Below, piece by piece: positions 1-6,458 of a stretch of 15,434 nt of DNA. The notes under the pieces were generated by a model. That model had not been told where the DNA came from, did not search any database, and worked only from the letters and a program-made list of their open reading frames with translations. Position 1 is the stretch's first letter. Every line of letters begins with the position of its first letter. The stretch comes from Candidatus Puniceispirillum sp. (GTDB lineage Bacteria > Pseudomonadota > Alphaproteobacteria > Puniceispirillales > Puniceispirillaceae). Where the stretch lies: the NCBI GenBank assembly GCA_018668795.1, contig JABJBD010000123.1, forward strand, positions 1-15,434, read 5' to 3'. Both the position numbers and the translations under genes were made by a program.

Positions 1-115
1 CTCTTCGGCACAGGGCCGGGTAGGGCCTAGACTGGGTTGTACGTTGCGCTTGGGAACTTAGGGCATTTGTTAGCTTGGTGAAGGCGATGAGAAGTAATTT
101 CATGCGTCAAGTGAA

Positions 116-140
116 GGTTCAAATCCTGCCCCCGCAACCA
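116..140 (+). other. tRNA-fMet 3'-end fragment, likely attachment-site core
   Basis: The sequence has the 3' part of an initiator tRNA: the T-loop TTCAAAT, the T-stem strand CCTGC (125-129), the acceptor strand CCCCGCA (130-136), the discriminator A137 and an encoded CCA (138-140). From memory this matches bacterial tRNA-fMet. The matching 5' strand of the T-stem is already imperfect (GAAGG), and no 5' acceptor strand, D arm or CAT anticodon arm lies in the 115 bases upstream. This is therefore not a whole tRNA gene but a duplicated 3' end, as left by integrases that target tRNA genes. The overlapping recombinase tail supports that reading. Confidence 0.75.
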
Positions 141-156
141 TTAAGACCCTACAAAT

Positions 157-186
157 ACCGCTATCCTCTTGGATGGCGGTTTTTTT
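157..186 (+). terminator. Rho-independent terminator downstream of the tRNA-fMet fragment
   Basis: A ten-base-pair stem (157-166 with 171-180, one T-G wobble) closes a TCTT loop and is followed directly by a run of T (180-186). It would end transcripts that come through the tRNA 3' end from the left. It lies antisense inside the recombinase tail. An integrating element that restores a tRNA 3' end plus its terminator would look like this. Confidence 0.85.
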
Positions 187-495
187 GTGTCCAGAAATTG
201 TAAGCTGAAGTATCGCTGCTAGGCCCCCTATAAGCTCAACCTTTGGCTTATCGCGGCTTTCACCTGGTGTTATGTCGATCCTGTCGATAAGGGACCGGAT
301 AATAGTTACCGCTTCTTGTTGAGTGTCTCCATCAGAGAAAAGTTTAACTATTTGTTCAATTCGACGTTGGTATAGATGTCCAATATTGGGATGATTATCG
401 ACTTTAACCGGCGGTGCAACTTGTTCCAATGAAGCTAGGATCATTGCCTTTGAGATTTCTAGTTGAGCAAGTGTTTTCCAACGCTTCAGTATCAT

Positions 496-1190
496 AAGTG
501 AGAAAGGTTAGAGTGCTGTGTTTTTCCGGCATAGTTCAATCACTTGTGAATTACACGGTTTTTAAAACCTTTGGATAAAAATTTATGTGGCCATATTTGG
601 AAGGGTTGTTGAGGAGGTTTTAGAATTTGCAAAGCCATTGGAATAACAAAATTGTAATGCGCTTGCAGCAGTTCGAAACCTCGACAAAAGCTAGCATCTA
701 TCAAAATATTCTCAATATATCATAACACTTTGAAAATAATTTTGAGGCTTTTTTCGGTCAAGAACCCCTTAAAAAATTCTTGGTTGGCTTCCAGTTACTT
801 AAGACTATATCCTTTTTAAGGTGATTGGACGTATTAGATTATTGTTTTTATTTCCTATTCTGAGTTAGTCGAATATCCAGCTGCGAAGCTCTAAAGGTGT
901 GAGGGAAGCCGTATATGACAGGCAGCCTTCTAAATATAAGGTCAGTATATTAGCATCCCAACTGGCAGAACAGATTTGGATAAAGCTAAGCAGTTTACGC
1001 CTGATAACTGACCAGAATAAAAAATTCTACAGAAGAATGGTTCGCCAAGTGTGACGTAAAAGCCCCCCCACAGCATCTTGCTTTGCTGTTGCCGCGTGTT
1101 TGGCACGTCAAATTAACCTATTTCAAAAAATATGTCTGGAGCAAAAATCCACCTAACGGTTCCATTGTGTTGTCAGAAAGGAATTTTCTG
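496..1190. other. A+T-rich intergenic region without a convincing gene
   Basis: About 700 bp with no supported gene. It is visibly richer in A+T than the DNA to the right and holds several short open frames, the longest at 869-1054 (plus strand), none with a ribosome site at sensible spacing. There is a short hairpin at 1070-1089 (ACAGCA, 8-nt loop, TGCTGT) with no T-run. The promoter of the forward operon must lie here, but I find no clear -35/-10 pair. The region may be eroded remains of the element whose recombinase tail lies at 100-495. Confidence 0.5.
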
Positions 1191-1664
1191 ATGAACAAAA
1201 CACAACTTAAACCGATTTTGTTTGCCCTTATTCTGCCAACAGCGATCGCGGTTGATGCCGGGGCGCATGAGCGCGCTCGCAAAGGCCATGTTGTTGATGT
1301 GCAGCCGGTTTATGAAACCAGGATCGTGCATCGTCAGGTCTCTGAAATCCGCTGCTATACCGACCGCCAGACCAGCCGCAAACGGCTTCATGATGCGGTG
1401 CTTGGCTCATTGATTGGCGCTGCTATTGGCAACGAAATGTCGAATGTGCCTGGCTTAGGCACATTGGGTGCGGCTGTTGGATTGGGTCTGTCTGAGTCAC
1501 GGTATCGGGATGCTGAAACATGTAAAACCGTCTGGCGTCCCGAGCGGCGGCGGGAACGGACTTTGTCTCATTATGACGTGTCTGTGGCACATCGGGGACG
1601 GGTGGTGCGCCTGCAAAGCGAGTATCCCTACCACATCGGCGAACATATCCGTTTTGCCCGTTAA
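1191..1664 (+). CDS. Secreted glycine-zipper (2TM-type) envelope protein
   Basis: 157 aa. A signal peptide covers residues 1 to about 25. A segment like VVDVQPVYETRIV (34-46) precedes a glycine zipper: LGSLIGAAIG (71-80) and GLGTLGAAVGLGL (88-100) show the small-residue spacing of Rick_17kDa_Anti/glycine-zipper-2TM proteins. The C-terminal YDVSVAHRGRVVRLQSEYPY (128-147) matches the usual ending of that family. Two cysteines (C55, C111) flank the zipper and could form a disulfide. Family members sit in or at the outer membrane (SlyB, UmoD and 17-kDa antigen types) and influence envelope integrity. The ATG at 1191 is chosen over the upstream frame because AGAAAGGA lies at good spacing and a signal peptide follows directly. 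It is the first gene of the forward operon. The family call is firm; its role here is unknown. Confidence 0.75.
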   Translation: MNKTQLKPILFALILPTAIAVDAGAHERARKGHVVDVQPVYETRIVHRQVSEIRCYTDRQTSRKRLHDAVLGSLIGAAIGNEMSNVPGLGTLGAAVGLGLSESRYRDAETCKTVWRPERRRERTLSHYDVSVAHRGRVVRLQSEYPYHIGEHIRFAR

Positions 1665-1704
1665 TGCAATCTAGCCATCTTTAGATCTCACCGGAGCCAA
1701 AAAA

Positions 1705-2259
1705 ATGAAACATATAAACTCAAAACTGAAATTCGCCCTTGCCGTATTGGCAGTGCCAGTAGCGCTGTCTGCCTGCCAGCCCATAACAATGTCAGGCTCG
1801 GCGGCGGCGATTGATTATCGCTATGAACGGTTTGCCGACATGCAGGTTAAAGCCAATTATGACGCGTGCCGCAAGACCGCCTTTGCGCTTGATAAAAATG
1901 CTGGCGCTGATGTGTCACGCTTTTTGGCAAGTGCCGAAAAATTTGAAAGTTGCGAGCTAATGCTTGGTGATTCTGGTTCAATCATTGACCGGGATATGCG
2001 GTTGAAGGCCATCGCCATGGGCGTGCAAAACTATATCAAAGGTGGTGATCTTGCCAAAGCGCGCACCATGCTTGAGCAGTTTGAGCAGGTCGCCGATGGC
2101 GCGGATCTTCTCTATCCGGACTCAACCTCTTTTCTCGCCAGCATGCATGTCTTGTTGAACGCGCCCCACAATAAAAACGCGCTCCAACTTGCCAGTCAGA
2201 ATGCGAAGGGCGAGATCAAGGATGAAATTCGTCGGGCTTGGTATTGGCAGACAAATTGA
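1705..2259 (+). CDS. Predicted lipoprotein, TPR-like helical
   Basis: 184 aa. A positively charged N-terminus and hydrophobic stretch lead to a lipobox LSAC with the lipidated Cys at residue 24, so the product is probably an outer-membrane lipoprotein. The mature part is helical. The stretch NYIKGGDLAKARTMLEQFE (109-127) resembles one tetratricopeptide or Sel1-like helix pair, but no full repeat array is visible. Two mature cysteines (C55, C83) are present besides the lipidated one. The ATG at 1705 has GGAG eight bases upstream. The gene lies 40 bp after the glycine-zipper gene and 44 bp before the next gene, in line with one transcript. I do not recognise the family. A scaffolding role for an envelope complex is inference from context. 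Confidence 0.7.
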   Translation: MKHINSKLKFALAVLAVPVALSACQPITMSGSAAAIDYRYERFADMQVKANYDACRKTAFALDKNAGADVSRFLASAEKFESCELMLGDSGSIIDRDMRLKAIAMGVQNYIKGGDLAKARTMLEQFEQVADGADLLYPDSTSFLASMHVLLNAPHNKNALQLASQNAKGEIKDEIRRAWYWQTN

Positions 2260-2303
2260 CCGGCCAGCCCCGTTAAAGTTCAAGAATAGAAGGATTGTCT
2301 CTT

Positions 2304-3170
2304 ATGTCAGGATTTAGAACCATCATTATTGCAACGATTGCGTTGGTTGGTGTCAGCCAAATGCAGGCCGCTGTCGCTTTTGCAGAAATAGACCGGCAAT
2401 GGCGTCCACAATTGTCGGAAAAAATTCTGCTATTGCCGCCAAAACATATGAATGACGCAATCGAGCAGGATTTTAGCAAGTCGGGCCTTGCCCAAAATAT
2501 GACTAGCGTGGAAACGCAGCTGTTTGATCAGGTCAGTGCCATCGGCCAGCTGAAACAGAACCTGTCACGCTATGATGAACAAGAACAGATTGAAGCACGG
2601 CACCAGATTATTGTTGGTAAAAAGACCTATATTGAATTGCTGGGCCAACAAATCGATCTGAAACGCGAACGTCTACATACCAAACTTGGGTTGTTGAAAC
2701 GCCTTGATCGCAATTTGTCAAGCGACACAGCCCAGCAAAAAGTGGCGTCGGATGTCGCGCAATTGCAAGCGGATGCCAAATCACGGATCGAGGGGATTAG
2801 CAGTAAATTGCGTGAACAGATAGCGCTTGAACCTTTGACCAAGGAAACCAATTTCAGCAAAGCCTTTGACAAGAATATGGCGGCCATTTCTGCCCTGAAA
2901 GACGCTATTGCCAGCCACCGTATGCAAAGCCGGCTTGGCCTTGATAGCGGTGCAACCAAGTCCGATATGCTGCGCCAATTGATGTTGGATACTGAAGCAG
3001 ATTTGGCGCTTATCGGGATCGAAACCGAGCTTCTTGGGCATATGGCACATTTACTATCACTTGATGCAATGGCGCTTGCCGAGGATGTCGCTGCACAAAG
3101 TTTCACTGTGGCGACGAAAGCCCAAACCTACAGCAGTCCATCGGATGCTGTGCCCCTTTTCACACAATAA
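2304..3170 (+). CDS. Secreted, mostly helical periplasmic protein, unknown family
   Basis: 288 aa. The signal peptide ends near VAFA (residue 27). The mature protein is almost wholly helical, with long amphipathic stretches rich in Gln, Glu, Lys, Arg and Leu (about 65-175) that suggest coiled coil, then a second helical half (about 185-262) and a short polar tail. No cysteine and no enzymatic motif is visible. An in-frame TTG at 2295 is possible, but the ATG at 2304 with AGAAGGA nine bases upstream gives a normal signal peptide. The gene sits between the lipoprotein and another small secreted protein. I do not recognise it. A rod or adaptor in the periplasm would fit the context, as inference only. 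Confidence 0.7.
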   Translation: MSGFRTIIIATIALVGVSQMQAAVAFAEIDRQWRPQLSEKILLLPPKHMNDAIEQDFSKSGLAQNMTSVETQLFDQVSAIGQLKQNLSRYDEQEQIEARHQIIVGKKTYIELLGQQIDLKRERLHTKLGLLKRLDRNLSSDTAQQKVASDVAQLQADAKSRIEGISSKLREQIALEPLTKETNFSKAFDKNMAAISALKDAIASHRMQSRLGLDSGATKSDMLRQLMLDTEADLALIGIETELLGHMAHLLSLDAMALAEDVAAQSFTVATKAQTYSSPSDAVPLFTQ

Positions 3171-3189
3171 AATATTTGGAGATCAACTG

Positions 3190-3573
3190 ATGAAAAAAAT
3201 TATACTTGCCTGCTTAGCCTTTGCAATCGCTGGCGGCGCTGCTGTATCAGCCATGGCTGGTTCGTTGGAAAATCTGGAACGCGAGCGCGCCCTTGCCATC
3301 GCCGCGCTACTCGATAGCACGATCGATGTTGAGGCTAGGTGGAACAAGCTCAATCTGTCTACGGCTCGGCTTGCCGATCTTGAGGTAATGGTGATCAATG
3401 ACAAATCGTTGAAAAGCACTTATTCGCCGCGGGTCAAACATGCGCTGTCGAATTATGAATTGACCTTTTTGGCGCATGCCTCGGCTGAAGATGACAAGTC
3501 GATCGCCGCTCATTGGTTTGAACGCATCGGTTTGAGCACGGATCAACTAATGGCGTCGCGGCTCGCCAAATGA
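3190..3573 (+). CDS. Small secreted helical protein
   Basis: 127 aa. A clear signal peptide ends at AMA (residue 23). The mature part of about 100 residues is helical and charged (LENLERERALAIAALL at 26-41, then a second helical unit around 78-121) with no cysteine. GGAG lies ahead of the ATG at 3190. Its stop overlaps the start of the next gene by 4 nt (ATGA at 3570-3573), so translation of the MotA/TolQ-like membrane protein is probably coupled to it and the two products may work together. The family is not recognised. Confidence 0.7.
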   Translation: MKKIILACLAFAIAGGAAVSAMAGSLENLERERALAIAALLDSTIDVEARWNKLNLSTARLADLEVMVINDKSLKSTYSPRVKHALSNYELTFLAHASAEDDKSIAAHWFERIGLSTDQLMASRLAK

Positions 3574-4094
3574 CCGGTGTTTCACAACAAATGCAGCCCT
3601 CTAGCATGTGGCGTGTCGACCTTGGCCTTGGCGTTCGCGCTTCGGCGGTGTTTGGCGGGCTGGTGGTAATTGGCCTCGCCTTGACCCTGCTTTTGTTTGG
3701 GGTTGCGCCAAAGGACCTGTTTGCCGCCGCCAAAGATACGTTGGGTTTATTGTTCATAGCCTTGGCGGTTGGGCTGGTGCTGACGGTGATGATAGCGGCT
3801 GCTAAAATCCGCGATACACAGCTCGATCGCCAGTTAAAGTCTGTTTGGCTTCACATTGGCCTTCATGCGGCTAATGGCATTGCCACAGTGGCTTTGACTT
3901 TTACCTTGTTTGGGATCAGCGCCGGTATTGGCGAGCTGGCCGCGGGTGATCTGAACATTGACACCATCAATACGGTAATTGCCAGCCTGACTGACCAGTT
4001 CAGCATGGCCTTTATGACATCGGTGGTTGGCTTGCCCCTTTCGGCGCTAATGCGCGTTGTGGTCGGTGTGACTGGCAAGCGTCAGGGGTTTTGA
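3570..4094 (+). CDS. MotA/TolQ/ExbB-like proton-channel membrane protein (divergent)
   Basis: 174 aa with four predicted membrane helices: about 24-46, 57-79, 101-122 and 144-167. The third helix (LTFTLFGISAGIGEL) resembles the conserved LxxLGTVxG helix of TolQ/ExbB/MotA. The fourth (SMAFMTSVVGLPLSAL) resembles the EALxxTAxGLxxAIPA helix, with Ser151 at the place of the ion-path Thr. The large cytoplasmic loop of TolQ/ExbB is absent: only about 20 residues separate helices 2 and 3. Family members form pentameric stators that use the proton or sodium gradient with an ExbD/TolR/MotB partner. A plausible partner is encoded at 10639-11031 in the opposing operon. The start overlaps the preceding stop (ATGA). 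The homology is remote, so a generic four-helix membrane protein remains possible. Confidence 0.55.
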   Translation: MTGVSQQMQPSSMWRVDLGLGVRASAVFGGLVVIGLALTLLLFGVAPKDLFAAAKDTLGLLFIALAVGLVLTVMIAAAKIRDTQLDRQLKSVWLHIGLHAANGIATVALTFTLFGISAGIGELAAGDLNIDTINTVIASLTDQFSMAFMTSVVGLPLSALMRVVVGVTGKRQGF

Positions 4095-4137
4095 TATCTG
4101 CAGATCAAACTCTGTGAGAGAACGGAAAGGTAAAGTT

Positions 4138-4830
4138 ATGCGATTTCTCATTTTTAACATGGTGGTGTTTTTAAGCATTGGCTATTTATTCACCGCGGCA
4201 CCTGGCCAGTCTGTTGGCAATTGGCTCGATGCAACTATCGATATGGTCAGTCGGATAGTGGCATCAGCCCCCCCAACTGCTGCGTCAAAAAAGATGCCGG
4301 CGCTGGAAGACAAGCTGGCGCAATTAGTGGTCCCAACGCCCCTGCCTGTTGCCCCACACAATGACGATATAAAAATCAATGGCAATACGATCCAAAAAAT
4401 CATTAGTGATTCAGTAAACAACTATTTGGAGGAAATTGCCGCTGGCCGTGGCGGTGTTCAAGCTGATAATGCGGCGCCATTGCCGCGCGCAGCCGCTACC
4501 ACTGCCGCACCAGCTGACCAGACCGCACCATTGCCAATTAATCGCGCCAGCCAGACCACGGTCACGGGCAAAATGCCGGATCCGGCCGAACAAAATACAA
4601 CGCCGCCAACGGTCAGTCGGGCGCCAGCCGAAGCTGATGCATTGCTGGCAAGTGGGTTTTCTGAACTCTACCCAGCTGAACCAAAGGCGGTTTCTACAGC
4701 GAGTGATGAGCTGGCACCGCAGCATACGTTTGCTGCACCGGGTTTTATGAATTTGGGGGATCGCCAAGCAGCGCTGTCGGAATTGATCCAAAACTTGCAA
4801 CTCACTTATTTAGAACGGGCAGGACAATAA
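4138..4830 (+). CDS. Membrane-anchored proline-rich periplasmic protein
   Basis: 230 aa. An N-terminal hydrophobic helix (1-20, MRFLIFNMVVFLSIGYLFTA) without an obvious cleavage site probably anchors it in the inner membrane. A helical patch (about 76-103) is followed by a long, low-complexity Pro/Ala/Thr-rich part (about 110-200) and a short helical end (208-228). This is the design of TolA/TonB-like or stator-associated spanning proteins, but no TonB C-terminal domain is present. The ATG at 4138 is preferred over GTG 4114 because AAAGG lies seven bases upstream and the membrane helix then starts at the N-terminus. Its TAA abuts the ATG of the next, similarly built gene, so the two products may act as a pair. 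Confidence 0.65.
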   Translation: MRFLIFNMVVFLSIGYLFTAAPGQSVGNWLDATIDMVSRIVASAPPTAASKKMPALEDKLAQLVVPTPLPVAPHNDDIKINGNTIQKIISDSVNNYLEEIAAGRGGVQADNAAPLPRAAATTAAPADQTAPLPINRASQTTVTGKMPDPAEQNTTPPTVSRAPAEADALLASGFSELYPAEPKAVSTASDELAPQHTFAAPGFMNLGDRQAALSELIQNLQLTYLERAGQ

Positions 4831-5940
4831 ATGCGCATCTGCCCAAAAAAGGGCACAGCGGTCCTAAATCTGGTGGCGATTGCGGCAATGGTCTGGCTTT
4901 ACTGTCTTGATAAAATTGCTGCGGATCCAGTAGCCGCAATGCCAGGCCAGCCATCCTCGATGCAGGCACCTGATAGCGTGGAAGCAAAGATGCCTGTCGA
5001 CCGGCTTGAGGCGGGAATTAACATGTCCAATATCAGGTTGCCGGCCCCACCACCAGTATCGGCAGCAATGCGATTGCCGCAAGCAGCAGTGTCACAACCA
5101 TCGGCAAACAAACAAGTGTTGTCTGAGCTGTTCCCTGCCTCAGAGCCGGCCCTGGTGCCGCTGGTCCCCAAAACGGCGCAGGAGGCAACAGCGCGTACCA
5201 TGCCAATGATCGCAAAACCCATCAATGTGAAGCCAGCCAAATTAAATCAAGTGGCGGTTAAGCCCTTGATGGTATCACCGGCGCAACGAAAGCCAACAGC
5301 GCTGGCACGTTTAGCAGCACCAGCACCACCGAAAATTATGAAGACACCTGCCTTGCGACCAATTACCGTGCCGCCTCCACCACAAACACGGGCCCCGCAG
5401 AAAACCGCGCTACAAGACTTAGATATTCGCCAAGCCAATTTGCTGAAAGGGCAGCGAACGCTGGACATGGTTGCTAACAAAGGGGGGCTGGATATGGAAA
5501 TTTTCTGGCCGGATACCGAGCGACAATCAGCCTATCTTTATGATGTTATGACCCGGTGTTTTGGGATGCGTTCAGCGGTTCTAAATCGGGCTGGCGAAAT
5601 GGTTTCAACTGCTGGCAAAGGCGAGGCCAATCATGCTGGACTATCCCCATTGATTCGACAGTTGAGACAACCGGCCAGTCGGGGCGAGGCGGATATAATT
5701 GCCAAAATTGTTGCCCAGCATCACATCCGCGGCGCGTATACGCCGGTGCGTATTTTCACCAAATCGGTTGATGCGCGTCTGGTTGATGGAATCGTACAGC
5801 TGACCGGGAAACCAATCGGCCCAAACAGTGTTTTACGGGCCGATTATGTGATCGATCGGGGGCGCGTCTTTGTCGCGAATATCACCCATGATGGCGTCCG
5901 GGCAGCCGGTCGTGTTTTGCTGGTTGACGGAGGCTGCTAG
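4831..5940 (+). CDS. TolA/TonB-like anchored protein with Pro-rich linker and unknown C-terminal domain
   Basis: 369 aa. A short cytoplasmic N-terminus (MRICPKKGT) precedes one membrane helix (about 10-25). A Pro/Ala/Lys-rich linker of about 165 residues (30-195) with many PxP units follows and is long enough to cross the periplasm. A compact C-terminal domain (about 200-369) with mixed helix and strand character ends in VDGGC. Two C-terminal-domain cysteines (C243 and terminal C369) could pair. The architecture is that of TonB or TolA, which transmit energy from ExbB/D or TolQ/R to the outer membrane, but the C-terminal domain does not resemble the TonB or TolA fold by eye. The ATG follows the previous stop directly (TAAATG). 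It is the last gene of the forward operon. Confidence 0.65.
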   Translation: MRICPKKGTAVLNLVAIAAMVWLYCLDKIAADPVAAMPGQPSSMQAPDSVEAKMPVDRLEAGINMSNIRLPAPPPVSAAMRLPQAAVSQPSANKQVLSELFPASEPALVPLVPKTAQEATARTMPMIAKPINVKPAKLNQVAVKPLMVSPAQRKPTALARLAAPAPPKIMKTPALRPITVPPPPQTRAPQKTALQDLDIRQANLLKGQRTLDMVANKGGLDMEIFWPDTERQSAYLYDVMTRCFGMRSAVLNRAGEMVSTAGKGEANHAGLSPLIRQLRQPASRGEADIIAKIVAQHHIRGAYTPVRIFTKSVDARLVDGIVQLTGKPIGPNSVLRADYVIDRGRVFVANITHDGVRAAGRVLLVDGGC

Positions 5941-5946
5941 GCCAGA

Positions 5947-6396
5947 TCAGCGGTTCAATGCTTGGTTAAAATCGCGTGTAACAACAAACCGCATATAGTC
6001 GGTTTTAAGGTCAATAATCTTGATAGCTGCACCGCCAAGATTGACCACTTTGCCGTCTGACAATTTATGACTGACCACCTTTGGACGGGTGATGTTTTTA
6101 CCAGCCGCGTCCATTTTGCGGTAAATCATATTGACCACGGTTGCCGCCCCATACCCAGCATGAATGCCAGCTAACTCAATTTCATGTGTTACCAGGTCGG
6201 TAGACCCATTCACCTTGGTCTGATTGCTGTGCATGATCTCGCCAAGCCGGGCGACTCTCTCACCACCGGTCTCATAGACAGTTGGTTCGGTTACGTGTAA
6301 CGGCGCGGCAGTTTGCTGGCACGCCGAAAAGGCCAAGGCACAAAAGCCAATCATTGCCGCATGACCGATGAACCGCCTTGATCTGTCTGCTGTCAT
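5947..6396 (-). CDS. Small predicted lipoprotein
   Basis: 149 aa. A charged N-terminus (MTADRSRR) and hydrophobic segment lead to FSAC with Cys26 as the likely lipidated residue. The -3 position is Phe, so the lipobox is not canonical. The mature part has no further cysteine and appears mixed alpha/beta (VVSHKLSDGKVVNLGGAAIKI at about 107-127 reads like paired strands). The ATG at 6396 has GAGGGA seven bases upstream. In-frame ATGs at 6414 and 6456 would add a second hydrophobic stretch and are less likely. It is the last gene of the reverse operon, about 60 bp after the Lon-like gene, and its stop lies 6 bp from the stop of the convergent forward operon. The family is not recognised. Confidence 0.65.
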   Translation of the reverse strand: MTADRSRRFIGHAAMIGFCALAFSACQQTAAPLHVTEPTVYETGGERVARLGEIMHSNQTKVNGSTDLVTHEIELAGIHAGYGAATVVNMIYRKMDAAGKNITRPKVVSHKLSDGKVVNLGGAAIKIIDLKTDYMRFVVTRDFNQALNR

Positions 6397-6458
6397 TTTT
6401 TCATCCCTCAACATAGTCCCTGTGACTATCAAAACAATATTAGTGAAAGCAAGCAAGT

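Larger units (their letters stand above)
100..495 (-). pseudogene. Truncated large serine recombinase, C-terminal tail
   Basis: This 131-codon frame corresponds to the C-terminal end of large serine site-specific recombinases. It has a helical stretch, a conserved HPNIGHLYQRRIEQIV segment (residues about 35-50), RSLIDRIDITPGE (about 67-79) and VELIGGLAAIL (about 86-96). These blocks are typical of recombinases that carry resolvase, recombinase and zinc-ribbon domains. The resolvase catalytic domain and the zinc ribbon are missing, and an in-frame stop lies just upstream (508-510), so it is a remnant of a protein of roughly 500 residues. The last residues (VAGAGFEPSLDA) come from reading antisense through the tRNA-fMet end, a common trait of recombinases integrated at tRNA genes. 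It is unlikely to be functional. Confidence 0.75.

Noticed and set aside
40..140. A complete or degenerate tRNA gene ending in the CCA at 140
   Set aside because: A weak anticodon-like stem (ATGAG/TTCAT) is present, but U33 is missing, no 5' strand pairs with the acceptor CCCCGCA, and the T-stem has a mismatch. Only the 3' end is a real tRNA match.
1..145. Acceptor part of a permuted alphaproteobacterial tmRNA
   Set aside because: The 3' end CCCCGCAACCA fits tRNA-fMet rather than tmRNA, and no tag reading frame follows.
869..1054. Small plus-strand gene, possible GTG start at 899
   Set aside because: The putative ribosome site is only about one base from the GTG, there is no recognised motif, and the product is about 50 aa.
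1070..1089. Hairpin as terminator or leader element ahead of the forward operon
   Set aside because: The six-bp stem has an 8-nt loop and no T-run; it could occur by chance.
2627..3106. 159-aa minus-strand open frame inside the helical protein gene
   Set aside because: Ser/Ala/Arg-rich shadow of a well-supported plus-strand gene with signal peptide and ribosome site.
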